Positions 5,482-10,486 of a DNA stretch of 10,486 nt are shown piece by piece (positions within the stretch are counted from its first letter, which is position 1; every line of letters starts with the position of its first letter). Below the pieces are notes generated by a model, which saw nothing but the letters and a program-made list of their open reading frames with translations, made no database searches and had not been told where the DNA came from. The stretch is taken from the NCBI GenBank assembly GCA_036645575.1, contig JAVXNW010000086.1, forward strand, positions 1 to 10,486, given 5' to 3'. The stretch is from JAVXNW01 sp036645575. GTDB taxonomy: Bacteria > Bacillota > Clostridia > Christensenellales > Aristaeellaceae. A program made the translations under genes and the position numbers.

Positions 5482-5979
5482 TCATGCGCGGGGGCTTGCG
5501 CTTGGGGTTTTGGGGGTTGAGCGCTTGCCGGTCAGCTCGTCCACGCGCAGGCGCAACGGCAGCGTCGCGCGGAGCTGATTGGGACCGTAGACCGCCTTTT
5601 CGTGGGTGTAATGGCTGATGACGCAGCTGAGGGCGTGTTCGCTCATGCCGTCTGGCAGGATCTCTATCTCGCCTGTGCCGCACACGCTTTCGTAGGCCAT
5701 CGAAGAATTGCAGATCACGCCCTCGCCGCGCACCCATTGCGGCGCGACGCAGGCGGTGAAGGCCGCCTTGGGATTTGCGCGGATGAGGTCCAGCTTTTTG
5801 CCCACGCGGGCGCAGTGAAAGTAGAGATACAGCGCGTCCTCCTCGCGCGAAAATCCGAAGTTCATCGGCAGCACATAGGGCGCGCCCCCGTCGTCGAGCG
5901 CCAGATACACGATGTCCGCCCGCGTGAGAATGTCCAGCATGTCACTTTGTTCGGTGATTTCCTTGTCTTTGCGTCGCAT
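5482..5979 (-). CDS. Pyridoxamine 5'-phosphate oxidase-fold (NimA-like) flavin-binding protein
   Basis: This 165-residue cytoplasmic protein has the split-barrel flavin-binding fold seen in the pyridoxamine-phosphate-oxidase-related/NimA group. Recognisable are the start MRRKDKEITE, DIVYLALDDGGAPYVLPMNFGF (22-43), LYLYFHCARVGKKLDLIRANP (50-70, the usual FMN-contacting strand-turn-helix), SVCGTGEIEIL (98-108) and the ISHYTHE region (121-127). Family members bind FMN, F420 or heme and act as small reductases; the substrate here is unknown. The ATG at 5979 is chosen over GTG at 5985 because GGAGG lies 7 nt upstream. After the expected end DELTGKR there is a Pro/Ser/Thr tail of 13 residues (STPKTPSASPRA), low in complexity, possibly a lost original stop. 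It is a lone gene between two copies of a palindromic repeat. Confidence 0.87.
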   Translation of the reverse strand: MRRKDKEITEQSDMLDILTRADIVYLALDDGGAPYVLPMNFGFSREEDALYLYFHCARVGKKLDLIRANPKAAFTACVAPQWVRGEGVICNSSMAYESVCGTGEIEILPDGMSEHALSCVISHYTHEKAVYGPNQLRATLPLRLRVDELTGKRSTPKTPSASPRA

Positions 5980-5986
5980 AATCACA

Positions 5987-5991
5987 CCTCC
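5987..5991 (-). promoter_or_regulatory. Ribosome binding site deciding the start of the flavin-fold gene
   Basis: GGAGG on the minus strand lies 7 nt from ATG at 5979 but only 1 nt from the in-frame GTG at 5985, so translation starts at the ATG. Confidence 0.8.
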
Positions 5992-5997
5992 GCCCCC

Positions 5998-6026
5998 ATT
6001 ATAGACGATTTCCCGCGCGGATGCAA
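5998..6026 (-). promoter_or_regulatory. Promoter of the flavin-fold gene
   Basis: The minus strand has TTGCAT (6026-6021), a 17-bp spacer and a perfect TATAAT (6003-5998). Transcription would start near 5991, leaving a leader of only about 12 nt that is almost all ribosome binding site. The intact palindromic repeat starts 32 bp upstream of the -35 box. Confidence 0.7.
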
Positions 6027-6057
6027 CGCCCCACGATTACAGGCGTCACGCGCGGAT

Positions 6058-6224
6058 CTAGGGAAGCGCTGATTAAAGAACGTGCGTGATGGCGAGCTGA
6101 ATTTCCGCCAGATTCGTCCTGCAAAAGCCGAAGGCGTAGCGGAACTACGTCGAGGATTTTGCAGGACGGAGATGACGGAAATGCAGCCGCCAGCGCGTGT
6201 GGGATTTAATCAGTGCTTCCCTAG
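6058..6224. mobile_element. 167-bp MITE-like palindromic element with 20-bp terminal inverted repeats
   Basis: The ends are 20-bp inverted repeats with one mismatch: CTAGGGAAGCGCTGATTAAA (6058-6077) and its partner (6205-6224). The inside is also palindromic: CGTCCTGCAAAA (6115-6126) pairs perfectly with 6157-6168. CGTAG (6135-6139) pairs with CTACG (6145-6149) around a 5-nt loop. The outer arms align with several mismatches. The whole could fold as one long hairpin. It carries no gene, so it would need a transposase from elsewhere. The ends can be read as TA-GGGAAG...CTTCCC-TA, consistent with a TA target duplication as in IS630/Tc1-mariner-type elements, but CTAG at both ends makes other readings possible. 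It sits between the divergent promoters of the flavin-fold gene and marR. Confidence 0.75.
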
Positions 6225-6283
6225 CGCACCGCGCCGTTCCGCTTGCGCCCCTTTGCTTAGGCGTCCGCGAGTTTTTACTTGCG

Positions 6284-6300
6284 TGGCGGTATTCGCGCCA
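6284..6300. promoter_or_regulatory. Possible MarR operator (inverted repeat)
   Basis: TGGCG (6284-6288) and CGCCA (6296-6300) form a perfect 5-bp inverted repeat, centre to centre 12 bp, just upstream of the marR -10 box. MarR proteins typically bind 16-20-bp palindromes overlapping their own promoters, so this is a candidate autoregulatory site. The short arms could arise by chance in GC-rich DNA. Confidence 0.3.
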
Positions 6301-6311
6301 TATTCGAGGGG

Positions 6312-6317
6312 TATAAT
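6312..6317 (+). promoter_or_regulatory. -10 box of the marR-ABC exporter operon
   Basis: A perfect TATAAT lies 49 bp before the marR start. No good -35 hexamer is present 16-18 bp upstream (the 17-bp position reads GTATTC), nor a TG extension. The promoter may be weak or need help, in line with regulation by MarR. Confidence 0.55.
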
Positions 6318-6356
6318 CTATCGCATGCTATGGAAGCGGCGGGGTAGGCTTTGCCT

Positions 6357-6363
6357 GGGGAGG
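6357..6363 (+). promoter_or_regulatory. Ribosome binding site of marR, start ambiguous
   Basis: GGGGAGG lies only 2 nt before ATG (6366) but 8 nt before an in-frame TTG (6372). Spacing favours the TTG; codon identity favours the ATG. The two proteins differ by two residues (MR). Confidence 0.6.
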
Positions 6364-6365
6364 GA

Positions 6366-6833
6366 ATGCGATTGAGGTGTCTGGGGCGCAGGATCAAGCA
6401 ATTAAACAACGCCTTTGAGCGAGAGGCGAACCGGCTGTTGCAGGAGCACCGGATGACGTTTGCGCAGATGGAGATGCTGCGGATTGTCGGGGAAGCGCGC
6501 GGCGCGGTGAACCAGCGGTATATCGAGGACGCGCTTGGGCTTAAAAACCCCACGGTGACCGGGACGCTCAATCGGCTGGCGCAGAAGGGATTTATCCGGC
6601 GCGTGGTAAACCCGGAGGATGGGCGCAGCAAATTGATCGAGGTGACCGCGCAGGCGGGCGTCTTCCGGGCGCGGGCGATAGAGACATTTCGCGCAATGGA
6701 GGCGCAGGCGTTTGCCGGGTTCAGCCAAGCGGAGCTTGAGCTATTTGAGGAACTGCTGCAAAAGGCGCAAAACAACATGAGCCCGGCGGCGTGTGCCGCG
6801 CCGAGCGCGGGGATGGAGGACGAAGATGTATAG
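6366..6833 (+). CDS. MarR-family transcriptional regulator
   Basis: This 155-residue winged-helix repressor-type protein is expected to act as a dimer. An N-terminal dimerisation helix (LGRRIKQLNNAFEREANRLL, 6-25) is followed by the LTxxQ-like TFAQMEMLRIV (31-41), a helix-turn-helix with recognition helix about NPTVTGTLNRLAQKGFI (61-77), and the wing VVNPEDGRSKLIEVT (80-94) with the conserved D-x-R. A C-terminal helix runs from 119 to 137. The last 15 residues are Ala/Pro-rich and acidic. Its last 8 bases overlap the start of the first ABC exporter gene, so the three genes form an operon and the regulator probably represses it until a pump substrate binds. The inducer is unknown. TTG at 6372 is an alternative start. 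Confidence 0.9.
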   Translation: MRLRCLGRRIKQLNNAFEREANRLLQEHRMTFAQMEMLRIVGEARGAVNQRYIEDALGLKNPTVTGTLNRLAQKGFIRRVVNPEDGRSKLIEVTAQAGVFRARAIETFRAMEAQAFAGFSQAELELFEELLQKAQNNMSPAACAAPSAGMEDEDV

Positions 6834-8556
6834 ACGGCTCATTCAATATGTAGGAAAGTACAAAAAGTACGCGTTGCTCACGCCGATCACGATTGTGGGC
6901 GAGGTCATTTTGGAAGTGATGATCCCGACGGTCATGGCGCTGATGATTGATGGCGGCATCATGGGGGCGGGTGGCGTCGCCTTTACGGTGAAGATGGGGC
7001 TGTTGATGGTGGGCATGGCGTTTTTGAGCCTGTGCTTTGGCGCGCTGTCGGGGCGGTTTGCGGCGCAGGCGGGCATGGGTTTTGCCAAGAACCTGCGCGC
7101 GGCGCTGTTTGGCAAGGTGCAGGATTTTTCGTTTAAGAATGTGGATCGGTTTTCGTCGGCGTCGCTTGTGACGCGGCTGACGACCGACGTGACCAACATG
7201 CAGACCGCGTTTATGATGACGCTGCGCATGGCGATCCGCGCGCCGCTGATGCTGGTATTTGCGGCGATCATGGCGGTCAAGCTAAACGCGCAGCTGTCGC
7301 TGGTGTTTGTCGTGGTGCTGCCGGTGCTGGGCGTGACGATCTACTGGGTTCTGTCGAAGGCCTACCCGCGTTTTGGCGAGATGCTGAAGAAATTCGACAA
7401 GCTGAACGCGGGCGTGCAGGAGAACCTGATCGCGATTCGGGTGGTGAAGGCGTTTGTGCGCGAGGACTACGAGAAGGTCAAGTTTGAGGAGGAGGCCGCC
7501 GCGGTCAAGAACGCGCAGGTGCGCGCGGAGAAGCTGGTCAACCTGATGATGCCGGTCATGCAGCTGGTGATGAATCTGTCGATCGTGATGGTATTGTGGA
7601 TCGGCGGCACGATGATCGCGGGGGGCACCTTCGCGATTGGCGAATTGTCCGGGTTCATAACCTACATCACGCAGATTCTGATGTCGCTCATGATGATGTC
7701 GATGGTGTTTATGATGCTGGTGATATCGCGCGCGTCGGCGAGCCGGATCGGCGAAGTGCTGGACGAGCGGATCGACATTGTGGACGGGCAGGGCGCGGGC
7801 GTGCCGGCGGTTGCGGATGGATCGGTCGTATTTGACCACGTGTCGTTTAGCTATTCGGGGGATGAGGCGCACTTGTCGCTGTTTGACATCAACCTGAATA
7901 TCCCGGCGGGCGCGACGGTGGGGATTTTAGGCGGCACGGGCAGCGCGAAGACCACGCTTGTGCAGTTGATTCCGCGGCTCTACGACGCGACAGCCGGGCG
8001 CGTGCTGGTGGGCGGGCGCGACGTGCGCGAATATCCGCTTAAGGTGCTGCGCGACAGCGTGGCCATGGTGCTGCAAAAGAACGTGCTGTTCTCGGGCACC
8101 ATCCGTGAAAACCTGTTGTGGGGCGACGAACACGCGACAGACGCGGAGCTGATCGCGGCGTGCAAGGCGGCGCAGGCGCACGAGTTCATCCTGTCGTTTC
8201 CGAATGGGTATGAAACGGTGCTGGGCCAGGGCGGTGTGAACCTGTCGGGCGGGCAGAAGCAGCGGTTGTGCATTGCGCGGGCGCTGGTCAAAAAGCCGAA
8301 GGTGCTCATTCTGGACGACTCGACAAGCGCGGTGGATACCGCGACCGACGCGCGCATTCGCGAGGCGTTTGCCACGCAGCTCGCGGATACGACCACGCTC
8401 GTCATCGCGCAGCGCGTGACGTCGGTCATGGACGCGGATCAGATCATCGTGCTGGACGACGGGCGGGTGAGCGCGACCGGCACGCACGCGGAACTGATGC
8501 GCACAAGCGCGATCTACCGCGACGTGTACGACGCGCAACAGAAGGGGGTGGCGTAA
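6826..8556 (+). CDS. ABC exporter half-transporter A, with degenerate ATP site
   Basis: This 576-residue membrane exporter subunit fuses an ABC type-1 membrane domain of six expected helices (about 1-300) to an ATPase domain (about 333-576). Walker A is GGTGSAKT (369-376), with A374 where Gly is usual. Q-loop Q417, canonical signature LSGGQ (473-477). Walker B ends in LDD (496-498), so Asp replaces the catalytic Glu. The H-switch is Q529. Its own ATP site is therefore degenerate, while its LSGGQ would complete the consensus site of the next gene product. This is the pattern of heterodimeric exporters such as BmrC/BmrD or TM287/288. ATG at 6826 is used because GGAGG lies 6 nt upstream; a longer in-frame reading to 6793 lacks this. 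It overlaps marR by 8 bp and abuts the partner gene. Likely role: drug, peptide or lipid efflux; substrate unknown. Confidence 0.92.
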   Translation: MYRRLIQYVGKYKKYALLTPITIVGEVILEVMIPTVMALMIDGGIMGAGGVAFTVKMGLLMVGMAFLSLCFGALSGRFAAQAGMGFAKNLRAALFGKVQDFSFKNVDRFSSASLVTRLTTDVTNMQTAFMMTLRMAIRAPLMLVFAAIMAVKLNAQLSLVFVVVLPVLGVTIYWVLSKAYPRFGEMLKKFDKLNAGVQENLIAIRVVKAFVREDYEKVKFEEEAAAVKNAQVRAEKLVNLMMPVMQLVMNLSIVMVLWIGGTMIAGGTFAIGELSGFITYITQILMSLMMMSMVFMMLVISRASASRIGEVLDERIDIVDGQGAGVPAVADGSVVFDHVSFSYSGDEAHLSLFDINLNIPAGATVGILGGTGSAKTTLVQLIPRLYDATAGRVLVGGRDVREYPLKVLRDSVAMVLQKNVLFSGTIRENLLWGDEHATDAELIAACKAAQAHEFILSFPNGYETVLGQGGVNLSGGQKQRLCIARALVKKPKVLILDDSTSAVDTATDARIREAFATQLADTTTLVIAQRVTSVMDADQIIVLDDGRVSATGTHAELMRTSAIYRDVYDAQQKGVA

Positions 8557-10425
8557 ATGCCGGGACCAATGGGGGGCGGGCGCGCGATGCGGATGCCGCC
8601 TGCGCATGTGGCGCATCCGATGAAGGTGTTCAAGCGCATTCTATCCTATATGTCGGGAAGCGCGCCGCTGCTTTTCGTGGTGGTGGTGTTTATCCTGCTG
8701 GGCACCGGCGCGCAGGTGCTGGGCACCAGTTTTTTGCAGGGGCTGATCGACAACTACCTGACGCCGCTATTGGGCGGGTACGACGCAACGCTGCTGCGCG
8801 GGCTTGCCCAGGCGCTCGTGCTGATGGGCAGCATCTACGCGGGCGGCGCGATATCGACCTACGTCTACAACCGAATCATGCTCAAGGTGTCCACCGACAC
8901 GCTGTATAAGCTGCGAATCGACCTGTTTGACCACATGGAATCGCTGCCGATCAGCTACTTCGACCAGAACACCCATGGCGACATCATGTCGCGGTTCACC
9001 AACGACACCGACGCGGTGCGCACAATGCTGTCAAACAGCATTGCGCAGTTTCTCTCATCGGCGGTGACGGTCGTGAGCGTGTTTGTGCTGATGGTCGCGT
9101 ACTCGTGGCAATTGACGCTGGTCGTGATCGGCATGATGCTGGTGATGGTCAAGGTGATCGGGCTGATCGGCGGCAAGTCTGGCGCGTATTTTGTCAAGCA
9201 GCAGGGTGCGCTGGGCAAGGTGAACGGGTACATCGAGGAGCTGATCGAGGGGCAGAAGGTGGTCAAGGTGTTCTGCCATGAGCCGCAGGCGCAGGCGACG
9301 TTTGACGAATTGAACGAGCAGTTGTGCGAAGTGGCGACGAGCGCGAACACATTTGCGAACATCCTGATGCCGGTCATGTCGAACCTGTCAAACGTGCTCT
9401 ACGCCATCACCGCCATTGTGGGCGGAGTGCTCGCGATTGGCGGAACGCTGTCGCTGGGCACTGTGGTCGCGTTTTTGCAGTTCACGCGCTCCTTTTCGCA
9501 GCCGATCACGCAGATATCGCAGCAGTTTAACGCGGTGCTCGCGGCGCTGGCCGGCGCGGAGCGCATCTTCAAGGTGATCGACCTGCCGCCCGAAAAGGAC
9601 GACGGGTACGTGACGCTCACACAGGACGAAAAGGGCGCGTGGCTCTGGCGGCACCCGCACAAGGCGGACGGCACGGTGACGTTTGCGCCGGTGCGCGGGG
9701 ACGTGGTGTTTGACGATGTGACGTTCGGATACGACGCGGACAAGACGGTGCTGGACGGCGTGTCGCTCTACGCGCGGCCGGGCCAGAAGATCGCCTTTGT
9801 CGGATCGACCGGCGCGGGCAAGACGACGATCACAAACCTGATCAACCGCTTCTACGACGTGCCCGCAGGCAAGATCCGCTACGACGGAATCAACATAAAC
9901 AAGATCAAGAAGCCGGATCTTCGCGCGTCGATGGCGATGGTGTTGCAGGACACGCACTTGTTTACCGATACCGTGATGGGCAATATCCGCTACGGCAAGC
10001 TTGAGGCGACCGACGAAGAGGTGATCGCCGCGGCTAAGCTCGCGGGCGCGGACGGGTTTATCCGGCGCTTGCCCGATAGGTATCAGACAGTGCTCACCTC
10101 CGACGGCGCGAACCTGTCGCAGGGACAGCGGCAGCTGCTCGCGATTGCGCGCGCCGCGGTCGCGGATCCGCCCGTGCTCATCCTTGACGAGGCGACTAGC
10201 TCGATCGATACGCGAACCGAGGCGCTCGTCGAAAAGGGCATGGACCGCCTGATGAAGGACCGAACCGTCTTCGTCATCGCGCATCGGCTGTCCACCGTCA
10301 GAAACGCCAACGCCATTATGGTGCTCGAGCATGGCAAGATCATCGAGCGCGGCGACCATGACGACCTGCTCAAGCAAAAAGGCAAGTACTACCAGCTCTA
10401 CACCGGCACCTTCGAGCTAAGCTGA
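8557..10425 (+). CDS. ABC exporter half-transporter B, catalytic partner
   Basis: This 622-residue ABC type-1 exporter subunit begins right after the partner's stop (TAAATG), with AAGGGGGTGG upstream. A Gly/Met/Pro-rich cytoplasmic N-terminus (1-22) precedes the membrane domain (about 30-330), containing the coupling stretch SYFDQNTHGDIMSRFTNDTD (133-152). An extended linker with WLWRHPHK (362-369) follows at about 344-380. The ATPase domain has Walker A GSTGAGKTT (416-424), Q464, Walker B LILDE (541-545) with catalytic E545, and switch H576. Its signature motif is LSQGQ (520-524), not LSGGQ, so it faces the partner's degenerate site. The two products thus complement each other as one heterodimer. 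It ends the marR operon. No homolog-specific substrate motif is visible; multidrug or metabolite export under MarR control is the likeliest role. Confidence 0.93.
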   Translation: MPGPMGGGRAMRMPPAHVAHPMKVFKRILSYMSGSAPLLFVVVVFILLGTGAQVLGTSFLQGLIDNYLTPLLGGYDATLLRGLAQALVLMGSIYAGGAISTYVYNRIMLKVSTDTLYKLRIDLFDHMESLPISYFDQNTHGDIMSRFTNDTDAVRTMLSNSIAQFLSSAVTVVSVFVLMVAYSWQLTLVVIGMMLVMVKVIGLIGGKSGAYFVKQQGALGKVNGYIEELIEGQKVVKVFCHEPQAQATFDELNEQLCEVATSANTFANILMPVMSNLSNVLYAITAIVGGVLAIGGTLSLGTVVAFLQFTRSFSQPITQISQQFNAVLAALAGAERIFKVIDLPPEKDDGYVTLTQDEKGAWLWRHPHKADGTVTFAPVRGDVVFDDVTFGYDADKTVLDGVSLYARPGQKIAFVGSTGAGKTTITNLINRFYDVPAGKIRYDGININKIKKPDLRASMAMVLQDTHLFTDTVMGNIRYGKLEATDEEVIAAAKLAGADGFIRRLPDRYQTVLTSDGANLSQGQRQLLAIARAAVADPPVLILDEATSSIDTRTEALVEKGMDRLMKDRTVFVIAHRLSTVRNANAIMVLEHGKIIERGDHDDLLKQKGKYYQLYTGTFELS

Positions 10426-10486
10426 CGGCGAGGAGGGGGAGGCGGCGAGGAGGAGGCGGGGGGAACCGGGAGGCGGGAAGATAATA
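10426..10486 (+). repeat. G-rich purine repeat after the ABC exporter operon
   Basis: Just past the stop codon the sequence is made of GGCGAGGAGG, GGAGGCGG and GGGAGGCGGG blocks up to the window edge. It resembles the array at 76-145 and is G-rich on the same strand. No hairpin with a T-tract is seen, so no terminator is called within the window. Confidence 0.6.

Noticed and set aside
9388..10377. 329-codon minus-strand open frame opposite exporter B
   Set aside because: It is the antisense shadow of the ATPase domain, whose Walker and signature motifs are intact on the plus strand; no ribosome site or known motif supports it.

Overview
The window reads as chromosomal DNA of a GC-rich low-GC-clade relative: most likely a member of the Clostridia (Bacillota), possibly a gut species. 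The grounds are strong Shine-Dalgarno sequences, consensus sigma-A/sigma-70 promoters with 17-bp spacers, a TPP riboswitch coupled to an intrinsic terminator, a MarR-plus-heterodimeric-ABC-exporter operon and a NimA-like flavin-fold protein. This placement is inference from gene style. No rRNA, tRNA or taxonomic marker is present.

Region 1 (about 1-3650, minus strand) is one transcription unit. A perfect-consensus promoter (3552-3580) leads into a TPP riboswitch aptamer (3448-3544) and a terminator hairpin (3402-3437). These are followed by four tightly packed genes: an ABC permease (thiX-like), a NMT1/THI5-type periplasmic or extracellular binding protein (thiY-like), an ABC ATPase (thiZ-like) and a TatD-family metal-dependent hydrolase. 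The riboswitch ties the transporter to thiamine or its pyrimidine precursor. It also makes the TatD-like enzyme a candidate thiamine-salvage hydrolase. Three exact 22-bp tandem repeats sit directly upstream of the -35 box. G-rich repeats lie beyond the 3' end of the operon.

Region 2 (3772-5447, minus strand) holds a CorC/HlyC-family (CNNM plus CBS) membrane protein with a TTG start. It is driven by another perfect-consensus promoter through an unusually long structured leader of about 200 nt that I could not match to a known riboswitch. Next to its promoter lies a shrunken copy of a palindromic repeat.

Region 3 (5482-6224) holds a small pyridoxamine-5'-phosphate-oxidase-fold protein on the minus strand with its own compact promoter. 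It is bracketed by the shrunken repeat on one side and an intact 167-bp MITE-like palindromic element (6058-6224) on the other.

Region 4 (6284-10425, plus strand) is a MarR regulator followed by two ABC exporter half-transporters with overlapping or abutting ends. The pair has the sequence asymmetry of a heterodimeric exporter: one degenerate and one consensus ATP site. It is probably a MarR-controlled drug or metabolite efflux pump. G-rich purine repeats follow its end.

No phage genes, CRISPR array, transposase, RNA gene or clear new multi-gene system was seen. The least explained parts are the TatD-like member of the thiamine regulon, the corC leader, the 22-bp repeats and the MITE pair.
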